NCBI GenBank assembly: GCA_963971425.1
Contig: OZ020515.1
Coordinates: forward strand, 11,486,291 to 11,550,290
Direction of reading: 5' to 3'
Source: Bryoerythrophyllum caledonicum
Taxonomy: Eukaryota > Streptophyta > Bryopsida > Pottiales > Pottiaceae
DNA: 64,000 nt
Shown here: one piece after another, positions 46,372-58,709 of the stretch
Position numbering within the stretch: position 1 is the stretch's first letter
How the letters are laid out: the number at the start of each line of letters is the position of its first letter
The notes under the pieces: model-generated
What the model saw: only the letters and a program-made list of their open reading frames with translations
The model's database searches: none
What the model was told of the DNA's origin: nothing
Translations under genes and position numbers: made by a program

Positions 46372-46618
46372 GAACTTTGCCACTCTGTCTCTTCCTGATT
46401 GGCTGCCTGTTTGATTTTGTTTTTTGTTGTTTAGTTAGTTTGGTCGTGGTTGGTCGTTGTTGGTTGGTTTCTGGCTACTCGTTACATAGTGTCTACCCTC
46501 GAAAGGGGGAAGTAGTTCCAGTTCGCTAATTCCTTGTCCGGTGGGCATGGTCTTAGCAATGGAACGAACAGACACTTTATTCACGCCGGTTCCCTTTGGG
46601 AACCGGCGTTCTTCTTCT
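46372..46618 (+). other. LINE-2 3' UTR with terminal hairpin
   Basis: It shares ACATAGTGTCTA, AAAGGGGGAAGTAGTTCCA and GGTGGGCATGG-like blocks with the LINE-1 3' UTR. It ends in a perfect 11-bp hairpin: CGCCGGTTCCC (46584-46594), loop TTT, GGGAACCGGCG (46598-46608), then CTT repeats. The hairpin is the likely recognition structure for the element's own RT. Confidence 0.8.
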
Positions 46619-46630
46619 TTGTACGCCCAA

Positions 46631-48980
46631 TGTCATAACACAACTCCCCCACGAAATATTCGGATTAGAAGTTTTTCCCCTCAAAAATGCCTATCTACGT
46701 TGCATTGGAGAACTCCAAAATGCACTTAACGACAAGGGACGACTAGGACTAATTTACAGTGGACTCCTTGGGCACATCCTTGCCATTTATGGAGGAGCAC
46801 AATACCTCCAAAGACTTAAAAAATATGATTGCCTTCGGTCTTCCATTACCCGCACATTTTTTCTACTTAAAACAGAAGGCCAAACATTTCTAAAAAGCAC
46901 ACTAGAAGATTTCCTTCTAGGCCTTGCGCCGCTCGAACAAAATTGGGCAAATGAAATACATAACCTCCCTAGACTTAACCGACAATTATCCGCCAAACTC
47001 CTACAAAAAAAATTCTCCGCAAACATTACCGATCTAAAACAAATTACACTACCAAATGGAACACACCTTATGGACGACAAGAGCTACAAAACATTCTACG
47101 GCACCCCTCACAAATTAATAAAAAGTGCACTAAATACTGCTAAACAATTATTTTGTCATCCTCCATGCTTCCCTATATGCCCCAACCCTTGCACCACTCA
47201 CGCCCCACCTTACACACTTAAAGACCCGTACATCATTGGTCACAATGACATCCACCCCAACATCAGCCTCCCATTAATCCCTCCAAACCCGCCACATTCA
47301 CGACCATATGTCCCTCCACCACATATATTAAAAAATCCTTCCATGCACCCAATAAACAACATAACCGCGTATAAACATAGAAAGTACATTGACTCCAACA
47401 ACATAAGCAAACAATATACGTCATACCTATGCCATTGGCCCCACAAAAACACCACCTACGCCAAATGGCTCCCGCAAAGAAATCTTTTCCCTTGGCACAA
47501 CCCAAATACTTCCTTACATAACACCGAAATCCTCACACAATACTACTTTAGAACTCAAAACAGTTATTACCTGAATATCATACAAATTCACCACCCCCAA
47601 GCACAACCTCGAGATAGAAGATTTGTCACGCCACCTCTTATAATCCCCCTCCTCAACATCTTTACAACCGAATGCAACCCCGAAACTCACATCCTCGCAC
47701 AAACAAATACAATCAAAATACAAGAAGATAATGCCCACATATACGAAGGTAATGGCAAACACCTAATAACCATACCACTCGCTAGACTACAATGGCTGTG
47801 GAACCAATATCACAACGCACTACAAACCTCCATTAACATTGAACCAATACCCCAAACATTTGAAACCGAAATTGTTTGGCTATACCAAAGATATAAATAC
47901 CGTATACCCAAAAATGACCCTCTTAAAAATGCACACTGCACATTACCCGATCCTATCTTAGACTACCTTATTACATCTCTAAATATCACACATTCAAACT
48001 TATCATCCCCCGTTACATGCTCCACAAAAATTTCAAAATTCTACTCTCCATTCGAACGTGATAAGATTTTTGGTTCTCTCGGGAAAGCCTTTGATTATAG
48101 GTGGAGCGGAATAGGCCTTGCACACCCTCACAACAAAGAAGAAACACAACAAGCATCACATTGGGCACGCCTAGCGGCAAACAATGATCCCAACCACAAC
48201 ATCACCATTATTATTACTCCAGACACTCATTGGTACCACAACTCTAACCCACACTTAGGCCCATTCCCAGACTCTCACATCATAGTACTATTTGAAGTGG
48301 ACTCTATGACTTACAAAAAACCCACTATACCACCGCAAATGCAAACACCCCGCCTTGAACCAGCAACCCTACGTATCCTATGTATACATCACCAAACTCG
48401 AGAGATAGGTACTCTAGAAAACCTCACTCATCTCACTTTGATAGCAAAAAATCTAAACATTAGCAAGATATACACCGCAATTGCCCCACCGACACCTATT
48501 TCAATCCGTGTAAACCGTAACAAAAAATGGTCTAAAACCCCCCGCACAAACATCTCCGCACTACCAATTACCAAATTTAGCCTCCCACTCCCCAATTACC
48601 AAATTAATACCGACCTTAAATTTGACCCCAATTTTAGCTACTACACTGACGGCTCCTTTAAAGAACCAACCGAAGTAAGCCCGGGACATTGGCACCGAGA
48701 AAAAGCCGGTTATGGGATATACAATTCAATCAAACAAATTAAATTAGGCAAAAGACTACATGGACTCCAAAATATTCTAAGAGCGGAACTGATGGCTATA
48801 CACAAAACCCTTAAGATAATCACCACTCAATACCCAAACGAACCGGCTCACATTTTTACAGATTGCATAAATACATTATATCTCCTTAATACACACATAA
48901 AACACCCTACTTTACACAACAGTCACCCGGAGAAAACTATCCTGACATCTATGGTTGTAATGCTCCAAAATCGCACATAA
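46631..48980 (+). pseudogene. LINE-1 ORF2 C-terminal half: post-RT region and RNase H
   Basis: A single open frame of ~780 codons begins NVITQLPHEIFGLEVFPLKN, continuous with the RT segment before 31539. The region to ~48600 has no recognised domain but is conserved with LINE-2. RNase H starts at FSYYTDGSFKEP (about 48634) with RAELMAIHKTL (about 48782) and HIFTDCINTLYL (about 48848). It ends at TAA 48978-48980, where LINE-2 has CAA (Gln). Sequence after the stop continues in the same frame (HKVRAHAYIAGNEQADKLS). Confidence 0.85.
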
Positions 48981-50090
48981 ATTACTACACTCCACAAAGT
49001 CCGAGCTCATGCTTATATCGCCGGCAATGAACAAGCCGACAAATTATCAAAGGAAGGAAGAGAAAAAATCCACAAGAATGCCGAACACCCATACGAACAC
49101 GCCCATGCCACCCCATATTACTTTCATAGATATGAATGGCCCTCTATGAGCAAAACTCCCGATAAAGGCCCCATACGATTCTTGGACAAATACCTCAAAA
49201 AACATGATCTTGTAAATAACCTGGAAAAACTTACAGAAAATTTCTCCAATATTGAAAAATGGACCGGCAACCCAAACATTCACAACGTATTGTCCAACAA
49301 TTTTTGGAAAAACCCCATAATTACGGATCCACAAATCACATGCCTAATCAAATTCCGCACCAAACAATACATGGATAATGCCCGCAAATAACTCTTCTTC
49401 GGAATAGAAAAAATTCCTACAATAACATGTCCAATTTGCAACACCACGGACCCGGACACATGGCTACATGTCTTACTCAAGTGCCAAAACCCCCATATAC
49501 ACTCACTAATTGTCAAAAGACACAACAAAGCTATATGGGCTATTCGTAAACTACTTGTATCATCAACCAAATCCCGTTGCTTTATTCTCATGAATGCCGG
49601 AACCTTTAATGACAACCCACAAGAAAATACGGTCCCTCCTTAACTATTACCATGCATATGTTGCACTCAAAGATGCCACTGTAATGCAAGATTCAAACCG
49701 GACCTACTATGTGTTAGAGGACTATCATACAAAGCCCCCCCACCAAATTACATAGATCATAGTCTCACTATTCAGTTTATTGGATTCACATATTGCAATG
49801 ATAGATTCTCTCCGGACACTATTGCAAACAAAACAAATAAATACCAACCACTACTTGACGATATTCAAGCACTAGGATGGAAAGTAGACCCCCTCATTGT
49901 CATCACCACAGGTGCTAGAGCCACCACCTTCATTCCCTCAATGACAACCTTTGAAGAAACATTTAAAATCCCCATCACTTCAATCAAAACACTTTTTCAA
50001 ATATTAACATTATTGCAATTCAACATGCTATATCGATACTCCTACATAAACAAAAACTTGAAAACAACCAACCCCTTCCTGACGCTTCGG
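48981..50090 (+). pseudogene. LINE-1 ORF2 tail: CCHC and restriction-like endonuclease, decayed
   Basis: Same frame as before with stops at about 49388 (CAA in LINE-2) and about 49640 (TGG in LINE-2). The CCHC knuckle CPICNTTDPDTWLHVLLKC is preserved, with KRHNKAIW and FKPDLLC. The putative catalytic Glu of EFTYC is Gly here (QFIGFTYC, about 49780). It aligns with LINE-2 to the end. Confidence 0.75.
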
Positions 50091-50341
50091 ACCCCCCTCC
50101 ATAGACTAACATATGCATTTCACCGTACACGCCCTCCCTCTTTTGGAGACTTTTGGGACCTATGGTCCTATGTTCTTGGCTACTTGTTACTGGGTACATA
50201 GTGTCTATTCTCAAAAGGGGGAAGTAGTTCCATACTACTAACCCATGCCCGATGGGCATGGACTTAGTGGTGGAATGAACATACACTTTATTCACGCCGG
50301 CCTCCTTCGGGGACCGGCGTTTTTTCTTTTTTTCTTTTTTT

Positions 50342-50530
50342 GACCTATTTCAACATGATAAGGTTCACATATTGAAATGACGTCCAAATGAAAAATGTTA
50401 GTTGAAGATCAATTGAAGGGTGTAAATTTTTCTACTTTAATACATTTTTGTGTATTCTACAGAGTAAATACATGTTTGTATATATAGTTGAGCCTATACA
50501 TATGGTTCCCGATTGTATATACTAGAGTCA
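50342..50530 (-). mobile_element. Right half of the MITE-alpha split by LINE-1
   Basis: After the duplicated GACCTATT it continues CAACATGATAAGGTTCACAT and GAAATGACGTCCAAATGA, as in reverse-oriented MITE-alpha (compare 62515-62680). The left half is at 21060-21112, some 29 kb away. Confidence 0.72.
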
Positions 50531-50625
50531 TTGACCTTATGTCATTGACTTGTTCCTAGGGTTAGTAGGCCTAGAGTCATTGACCTTATGTCATGGAATT
50601 CTTCCTAGGATTAGTAGGCCTTGAT
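50523..50625 (+). repeat. Two tandem ~52-bp units
   Basis: CTAGAGTCATTGACCTTATG and a following CCTAGG-TTAGTAGGCC segment occur twice in a row. Confidence 0.8.
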
Positions 50626-50654
50626 GATATCTAATTAGAATTTATTTTGGTTTT

Positions 50655-50765
50655 AAAGCCTTTAAGGACGATGGCCAAATGTAGTCCTCACCTATTGTAG
50701 ATTTGGTGAGCATAATCTATGACACATGAAGACTGGATTTGACCATTGTCCTTAAAGGGTTAATA
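50655..50765. mobile_element. Short TIR element
   Basis: Inverted ends CCTTTAAGGACGATGGCCAAA (50659 on) and TTTGACCATTGTCCTTAAAG before GGGTTAA (to about 50763). About 105 bp, no coding content. Confidence 0.6.
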
Positions 50766-51118
50766 TTGTAGTGTTTGAGACATGTAAAGTTGTGGAATGA
50801 GGTGTTTTGGTTGCACGAGGGAAATAGATTTCTTTATTTTAGAAGTCATCTTGTAATCTCGATTGATGAGATTTTGTCAAGGGGATTTTTCTAATAAATG
50901 TGATGATGGAGGAAATAGGTTTTCTTGATGAAAAATTACTCTTGGAATTTTAAGCGTTAAAATTTTGACATAAAGATTGTTTAGGGTAAAAAAGATGAAA
51001 TATTTAGTAAGACATAAAGGTGGCTTAAAGGAGTAAATCAACCATAAATACTAGTTTAAAACAACTCACTTCTATAGAGTTGTTTCAAACTTCATGTTCA
51101 TTACACTAAAATATGTCA

Positions 51119-51423
51119 TTAACCCTTTAAGGCCGACGAACCTTTTGGCTTGTGACAATCTATGAGTGTTCTTGATCATGTAAAATGACATTTACACGAG
51201 GGATACATTTCAACACAAAAATCTACGAACTCATTTCAAGGAAATCACTGTAGCTCGTTGGTGCTTGCTCCGATTGCTACGTCGATGGTCTCAATAGATG
51301 CCCATCTTTCTTCACCTCTAAGCCATGGTCTATTTTTTCCTTTGAGGTGGCTTGTAGCACTTTCTATAAAGGTTCATATGCCAAAACAACCCATATATGG
51401 TCGATCGGCCTTAAAGGGATAAA
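51119..51423. mobile_element. MITE with TTAACCCTTTAAGGCC ends
   Basis: It starts TTAACCCTTTAAGGCC and ends GGCCTTAAAGGGATAA. Its interior aligns with 10094-10383. Confidence 0.68.
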
Positions 51424-52488
51424 TTGGTTCAAAGTACCAATTCTTATTTTGGGCGATAACCCTTCATACACAATGAAGTGGTAGTTAAGTCCTTTAACAC
51501 CTACAAGGCCTCAAGAGGGTCACTTAAATATACAACTTCCCACTAACTCGCCGATCCAAGCGTTAAAGGGTTAATTACCACTTTATTGCGCACGAAAGGA
51601 TTATTGGCCCATTGTTGTTAACTCTTTAACGCCTAAGTGGGATAAAAGTTGACCTTTGACGGATAATTGCCACTTGATTGCGCATGAAGGATTGTCCGCC
51701 AGTTGTCATTAACCCTTTAATACTCAACAACAAGTTAGTAGGGTAGTTGCGGCCTCTTACGCGCTGACCCTCTAAGGACAAGGCCAGAGCGACCATGGAC
51801 GGAATGTACCCAGTGCCTTAATGATGGTCAACATAATCTACGGCCCTCATAGATTCCATCCATGGTCGCTTAGGCCTCATCTTTGAAGGATTAACAAGTA
51901 TAAATTTAAAGAGTTGAATGCGTAATTAAAAAAACAACTAAGTCTTCAGCCCCGACGAACGTGCGGCCCCGACCCCGCACATTCATCCACATCCCAGTGT
52001 CCCCGACAATAGCTCATCCACAGAATCCAACTCCTCATCGACAAATTCCACAACTTCATCCTTCTATTCTACACGTGCACCCGCAAGTTCCGTCCCGACA
52101 ACCCAGCTTTTAAAGTAGTCAGTCGCCTTTAAAGCAAGCTTAGCGCGCGTTGGCTATGCCGAGAATTGAGCTCCCCTCCCGTTGCAGCTTCAAACGGAGC
52201 CATGTGACAGACGCGCTGCGTCGCCGCTGCATCTCTCCGGCGATCGTCGGCCCTGCCATCGCATCCCTTGTCTCGCGGGCTCCCGATCGAGCCCTGCCTC
52301 GCCTCCTGCCGATCCCGAATCACTTCACGGCACCCGATTTGGTGCAGTCAATCGCCCAGGGAAACCATTGTGTTGTGGGTTTTGCGAGGTGTTGCGATGC
52401 GGGAGTGGTGATCGCTATGGGAGGGGGAGGGGGAGGGGTGAGGTGAGAGGACACCTTGGAGAGGTGTTTTTGGAGGTGTTAGGGTTTG
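51424..52488. other. MITE-rich spacer and promoter of the phytolongin gene
   Basis: Several TTAACCC-type fragments lie at about 51560-51725. An inverted pair follows: GACCCTCTAAGGACAAGGCC at about 51769 and CTTAGGCCTCATCTTTGAAG at about 51870. From 52100 the sequence turns GC-rich and probably contains the 5' UTR. No other gene was supported. Confidence 0.5.
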
Positions 52489-54229
52489 ATGATGGCGACG
52501 AGCCTGGTGTACTACGCGTCGGTGTCGCGCGGGAGCACGGTGGTGGCGGAGCACAAGAAGGATCTGCAGGCAGCGGAGGTGGAGGTGGAGAAGGTGCCGC
52601 CGTTTCACAATCAGTTTACGTACACGATCAAGCAGCGCATGTTTATTTTCCTCATGGACGACGGATTCACGTACTGCGCGATTGTGGATGAGGCGCTGGG
52701 GAAGGTCAAGGGGTTCGGGTTCCTGGAGCAGGTGCGCGACGAGTTCAAGCTGCTGCTGCGGTCGCGTGGCCTGGTCGGGGCGCGCCTGGAGCGCAACGCG
52801 CTCGTGGCTGACTTCGCCAGCGTTTTTAAGCATCTCGTGAAGCCGCTCACCGGCGTGCCGCAGAAGGAGGTCGACGCCGATGAGCACCATCACTCCGATT
52901 CGAAGGACGAGACGGCGTTGAGCCCGTCGGCTTCGCGCGCGGAGCACTCCTCGCACCCGGCGCCGCTCACTCCGGCGAATGGCCATCCCAAGCCTACTGA
53001 CAAGAAGTCCAGCAAGCATCAGCAGGTGCCTCGCCTTCCTCTTCTAGATGTCATTCTTAACCATTGCATTTAAGCAAGAGAAGGTCTCTATGAATCGGAT
53101 TCAACCTTTTGCAAATCATATGTATGCCGAGTTCAGGAGAACTCGAAGCTAGAGCTTCAACTGCACTTCAGGTGAGGTCCAGGGTCCCATAATATTCCGA
53201 AGTTGAGTCGACGTCGTAAGTTGAGGATACAGAAGCGGAGTCGACGTTTATGATGAGCAGTCGTCGGTAGAGGGAAAACGAGAAGGCGTTATCTCCAACA
53301 ATGTCTTAACTTGTTGATTTCGTGTTCTGTCCAGTCTAGGATTCTCTGATCAGTTTGAATTGTGTAAGTCGTCACATCTGTTTAGATTATGTCGATTTCA
53401 TAAACTTTGGTGTCTAGAAAATTTGCAAAATTAGGGCTGTTGTCATCCAAACACTCACTGAAATGCCGCCAAAGTTATGAATATAGTATTCACATGTTGT
53501 TTTATATTTGAAAGATGAATTTGAATGGAGTATACTGTTTTACAGAAAATGTATTAAAGTTTAGCAAGCACCTTACACCTTTGGATTGAAGATTGTTCAA
53601 CTACCATGTTTCATTTGGAGGTTATTTCAATATGTGAACCCTATCATGTGCAAATAGGACACCATGCATGTAGAATACTGTGACTGTAAACTCTCTTGCG
53701 TAGGATTTACTGACCTTTCTCAATCTAGTCGCGAGCTCATGTTCAAGTCATACATACTTGAAGCTTCGAGGATGGAGTTGGAAACAGTCTTGGTTGAGAA
53801 AGTTCTTTGGAATACAATTGTCGTGTTGGTTGGTTCTTATGTTGAATAAGACTTGTTGGTTTGTGGTTGTAGTAGTGCTAATGGCTCGCGGGTTAGCATA
53901 ATTACCATAGTAGCATCATAATTACCATATATGATGCTTCTACCCAGGTCGTTCAGGTGAAGGAGATTATGATGTCCAACAGTGGCAAGGCGCTTGACAA
54001 ATGCCAGAAGCTAGAGGGCGGCGGTGGCGGCTCGTCCGATATGGACCATTGCGGTGGCCCCGGCGGTAGCAATGGTGGCGGCAACAGGAAGTTCAAGGGG
54101 CGTCAAGTGGCGTCCCGGATGTGGTGGCGCAATGTGAAGCTGGTGCTCATTCTGGATCTCGTCGTGTGCTGCGTTCTCTTTGCAATCTGGCTGGGCATAT
54201 GCAAGGGGTTCAACTGTGTAAGAAGTTGA
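52489..54229 (+). CDS. PHYL: Phytolongin (longin-domain protein without SNARE motif)
   Basis: Phytolongins are plant-specific relatives of VAMP7 SNAREs that keep the longin domain and membrane anchor but replace the SNARE motif; they act on secretory-pathway membranes. Two exons: 52489-53025 and 53957-54229, GT-AG, phase 0. The longin domain (about residues 5-120) includes LVYYASVSRGSTVVAEH, TYTIKQRMFIFLMDDGFTY and GFGFLEQVRDEFK. A charged Ser/His-rich linker follows. Exon 2 gives VKEIMM, a Gly-rich stretch and the family-typical end RMWWRNVKLVLILDLVVCC with a single membrane segment and a short ICKGFNC tail. No heptad SNARE motif is present. The start is one of two adjacent ATGs (52489/52492). 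The intron holds a MITE-alpha fragment at about 53525-53690. Confidence 0.88.
53525..53690 (+). mobile_element. MITE-alpha fragment in the phytolongin intron
   Basis: Shares AGTTTAGCAAGCACCTTACACC, the TTCATTTGGAGGT block and CATGTAGAATACTGTGAC with the 18535 copy. Ends are incomplete. Confidence 0.7.
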
Positions 54230-55641
54230 TGTTGACGTGGGGTTCCGGGTGGGTGTTCTCTATCAAATTTGTATGCGTGTAGAGGGGGAAACAGAACACA
54301 ACAGCGTGTTCACATAGTTGCAAACATTGTGTTTGGATACGAGATTGAAGTAGTTCCCTAGGTTTTGAGCTTTCCTGTCTCGGAGGTGTTTCGTGTCCGT
54401 TACAATTGTTTTTCAATAAGCTCGACGGAGAAGAGTGTGTATAGAGGTTAAATGAATCGGTAGTTGATGCTCATTTTCCACTCTGGAATGAACCTGCTTC
54501 AGTTCCAGAGTCAGTTTTCTTTGAAGCAGTTTGTACATGTAGCCATCACTTGTACCTATTTCTTGTGGCGTTTTCTCATGTCTCTGTTTTAGAGAAGAAT
54601 TTCATATCTATTTCCCATGGACAATCCCTGACTGTAGGTCTGACTGTTGTGTTAAGTGCAAATGAGAAGTGCAGGGTACTACAGCTCGAGGAGAATCCAT
54701 TATCCGTCATCCGGTGGGGTTTGTTGTACATGCATGTCCACAGAAGTGCTTCATGAAGGAGAACGGTCAGCTTTAGTCGCGAAAGTCTTTTTTTTTCCTT
54801 TCTAAATCTCGAAAGGTGCGTGTTGTCAGTTATCCGCTGCTGGCTCTATGAATAGCCAGCTGTACCTCTGCAGGAACCTGAAATCAATGCTTGCCATAGT
54901 GAACCCTCTTCAAGTGCTCGAGGATAAAAGTGTATGAAAGAAGATCGAATAGGACGTACACTCATCCCTCCCATAACTTAAACCTCTCATAAGTTATAAT
55001 GCCGCTAACTTGTCATTTCCGCTAATTTCCGCTAACTATAACCCCAACTAACTTATAACCACTGTTCATGTAAAACGTTTTAACTTATAACCACTCTTGA
55101 TGTAAAACGTTTTAACTTATAACACCAAGTAACTTATATCCACTGTTGATGTAAAAACGTCTACTAACTTATTACCCCTTCTAACTTATACGGCTTCAGT
55201 CATGGGTGGTTGTAGGTGAAACCCAGTAGAACGTACCAAACTTCCACTAAATTCTTGGCTAACTTTAACCTCTACCAAGTTCTTACTACCTCCATCCACC
55301 AGCACTGGATTTGGTTATAACTTCGAGAAGGGATGAGTGTATAACCAGCTCTCTTTACAACAGCATTTGTTACAATAGGCAATATAGGGCAGTATCTATT
55401 CTTGTGGTAGATACAAGGGGTGGACTTTGTAGATATTGGTACGACAAACAAGGCTGTTGTAGAGGGAGTTGAGTGTATCTTAAATTCTGCAGTTGATTTC
55501 GATGACCTCCTTGACTCCTTCATCTCAACCTTGTCACAACATTTTCACATTACAACATTGTCACCCTTGTTACAACCTTTGCAAAACCTTTCAACACTAG
55601 AAGAAGTATGTTGCAATGAGAGTGTTCCTAGCCTCTTGCCA
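54230..55641. other. Spacer with a short minisatellite
   Basis: Phytolongin 3' UTR first. At about 54970-55190 roughly four degenerate ~40-bp units occur (ACTTATAACCACT-TTGATGTA, AAACGTTTTAACTTATAAC). No gene is supported; short frames lack domains. Confidence 0.55.
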
Positions 55642-56165
55642 TTAATCCCTTAAGGACCAAGGTTTTTTAGAGGAATATCTATTCCAAGATGAACTTTTTG
55701 AAAATTTAACTCTGGGATCTTTTTCTAAACTTACATGATGTGATGTGGTAAAAATTTGTGACTTTTGTCCATACAAATTGAAAGGTGCATGAGACACTGA
55801 ATATGGTGTGAATGCATCCAAAAAATTAATGTGGGCACATTTCAACACGTGTCAAGCCACTCATTGCCACCTCTCTGCCTCATACTACTATATATCTCTC
55901 ATTCTTTGCCGCTCACAGTCACCTTTCCATTAATCCACATTTATTTTGTGTCAACAATTTTAAAACATCTCATACTATTTTCTAAGGTATATGATTTGAT
56001 GTGGATTGAGAACTGAGGAGAACCAATATAATTTGCGTATACTAGAATTAGTGCAGGTATTTCAAAATAGTTTGGTCCATAGTATATGGAGTGTAGTGAA
56101 TGGTGTAGTTGCAATCTAAAGAAAAATTTGTCCCCCAAATGGACACGTGGCCCTTCAGAGGTTAA
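55642..56165. mobile_element. TTAA-flanked TIR element
   Basis: Ends TTAATCCCTTAAGGACC and GGCCCTTCAGAGGTTAA are imperfect inverted repeats within TTAA borders; about 524 bp, no coding domain. Confidence 0.55.
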
Positions 56166-56279
56166 TCTTTTAAGCACCACTGATCGTGTTCTAGTCGTTT
56201 TCGGACTTTTTTTGGAAAGTATTGGGTACCTTATGCCACCTCCGTTGAAGCTGGAAACTAAGACTCATCTAGATTCTTC

Positions 56280-57212
56280 TTAACCCCTGAAGGACCACGA
56301 CCACTTTAGCTCTAAAACCAGTCCAAAACTGCCACTGCCAAAAAAAGACATGAAAATCACATTTTAAAGCAAATATTGGACTTTTCAACCGTAAGATCTT
56401 AAAATAGACTTCTACATAAATATGCCAACAAATTTTGGTTGCAATCCACCGCACGGATTGATAGATTTTAGTGTTTAAAGTCAACACAATGGTTCATTTT
56501 CTTCCCTGCGTTGAGTAGATTAGCAGACTTTGACTTCTTTTTGTATCAAATTTTTGCATTGTACAAGGTCTAAATCTTTTACCATTGTCCTAAGCATGAT
56601 GTAATTTCCCAACACACCAATTTTTAGAGGTAAAAAAGGGGTGTAGCATATTCAAAACAAGTGTGCAATTAGAGGAGGTTCAAAAATTGCCATTTCACGT
56701 TTTATTTTTCTGTGAACTACGTATGTATTTGAATGATAATCCAAACGGTCAATAGGAAGGTTTTCACCACATATTCTTGTTGAAAAAATAAAAAGTGAAA
56801 AACATGAAGATCTCTAGGTTTTATGTAGAAAAGATGAAGTTTTTTTCCCCCGTTGCCCGACAATGTGTGAAAGTGTTTGACTTGGAAAAAAAATGCCTTT
56901 TTACACTAAAGACAAGAATTTTTTTGAAAATTCCCAAAAAAGGAAATATTCTTTGTGTGTGAAAAATCTCAATGTCAATAGAAACTTTTGTCAAAAATTT
57001 TGGAGGCGGCCGGTGTCCCCACATTTGGCTTCAAGTGGTACTAACTTTCAAACCACAAATCCAAAAAATAAAATAAAAATATGTCCACGAAGCTCTTATC
57101 AGAGGCAATCTAGAACAAAAATTTCAGAGAAATAGGATTTTTTTTCGAATTTTAGGAACCTGCCCAAAATCAGAAATCCCTTCAAAGGAGACTTTGGTCC
57201 TTTAGGGGTTAA
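56280..57212. mobile_element. TTAA-flanked TIR element (MITE-beta)
   Basis: About 933 bp bounded by TTAA; ends TTAACCCCTGAAGGACC and GGTCCTTTAGGGGTTAA are nearly perfect inverted repeats. The interior (TTTCTTCCCTGC, CAAATTTTTGCA, ACAAGGTC) recurs in 63441-63560. Confidence 0.75.
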
Positions 57213-58700
57213 GTGTTGTTTATTTTTTAATCAATTGAGATTGTAACCGTGGGATCATCTTCTAAACTTTTATGAGATGATGTAGTAAATATTTTGTGAA
57301 TTTTTATCATACAGATTGAAAGATGATTGAGGTCAAAGTGAGAAATTTTGTTCCTTGAAAAAACACTTGGTCCTTTTGGAGTTAAGAAACCAATGAATAA
57401 CCTTGTGGTCCATAGTGTAAATTGGCTCTAAATTGAGTTATTGGTAAAATTAGCTTCTAACATGTGTCCTCTAACATCCCTTCTTGATCTCATATTGTAG
57501 TGTATAAGGTATAATCCTCCATGACCAACAAATTAAGCAATGTGCATATAAGGAGAATCCAAAAAATAATATGTGTTTCTATAAGAGCATATCAAATATT
57601 TTATATAATTATTTTTTGACTCCAACGATTAGAAGATTATAGTATTCAAAACAAGTTTACTAGTCTTTTTGCACCGTGCTTTTATAGGGCAACACCCTAA
57701 ATTTTCTTGATAAAATCAATTTTTTCATAATACGCAAAGTTGCCACTCTTTGCCATCACAATCTATATGGCGTAAAGTATTTGTCCAAAAAAAAAGGTAT
57801 TTGAAACATCCAAAACAATGGTGCAACAGGAAGGGGTCCAAACTCACACAATACATATTTCATTTTATTTTTAATGTCAAATTTATATAAAATCTTAATC
57901 CAAAACATTGAATACAAAGACTATCATTTTTTCCATGGGTAGAATGAAAGATATGAGTAAAAGTAAAAAACCTCAAAATTTTGTGTCTATTAATGTCAAA
58001 GAATGAAAGGTTTTTTTGCACAATAACCAAAAACTTTGACTCCTCCTGATGTGAAATATCTGTACTACAGGAAGGATTTTTTTTCTTTTGTAGAATCTTT
58101 AAAAAAAGTTATGATGGGTACATGTATGTAAAATTTCAATTACTACAACTAATGTTTACTTATGAGAATGTAATAAATGATGTTCTCATAGATGATTATA
58201 ATGCCAACTTGAAAAGCGCTAACATGGCCTTGTTTTTCATTGGTATTCATTATGATTGCGTGTATTTTTTATGACTTCAAATCATAATCTTGTTCTTGCA
58301 TATGGTGCATATGATGTGTGCAAATCTGAACTTTGGAATTCACACTCTAGTTTTCACACAAATTGAGAACTAACTTAGGCGTCCAAAGACCAAAAAGTGG
58401 TTGCATAAGCACCATAGCAAGGTCATCACCATGTTGAGAAATATTTTGCTATGAAGAAGTATTGAGATCTACACTTCAAAAATCCGATATTACGAATTTT
58501 GTTTCGTAAAAAAAGTATTGAAATCGACCACAAAAATCTACCAAATAATGGTAATCAGCTAAAAATAGATATATTCTATCTCCATATTTTAACCCATATA
58601 CAGTCATTTCACTATAACAAACGTTGTTTATAGTAGGCAAACAAACATATACACTAGTAAAGGAAGCAAACTGTAATAAATCAATTTTTCATTTTCAAAC
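57213..58700. other. AT-rich spacer
   Basis: No gene was seen. A degenerate TTAA-type end (GGTCCTTTTGGAGTTAA) lies near 57370-57385, so further decayed TIR elements are likely. Confidence 0.4.
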
Positions 58701-58709
58701 ACTCTGGTT

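Larger units (their letters stand above)
31540..46618 (+). mobile_element. LINE-2: complete ~15.1-kb LINE nested in LINE-1
   Basis: It is flanked by a perfect 12-bp duplication TTGTACGCCCAA (31528-31539; 46619-46630). Contents are 5' UTR, ORF1, long tandem-repeat region, two decayed 2A-like motifs, APE endonuclease, RT, RNase H, CCHC and restriction-like domain, then a 3' UTR ending in a perfect hairpin and a short CTT tail. It is close to LINE-1 along the coding part and shares its 3' UTR. ORF2 has three single-base frameshifts, one nonsense codon in the RT active site and a 64-bp duplication, so it is inactive. At 15.08 kb it is unusually large for a LINE. Confidence 0.9.
46619..50341 (+). 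mobile_element. LINE-1, 3' portion
   Basis: After the second target duplication (46619-46630) LINE-1 resumes in frame. It ends with a 3' UTR carrying the family hairpin (50295-50319, less perfect) and a T/CT-rich tail to 50341, next to the resumed MITE. Confidence 0.9.
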
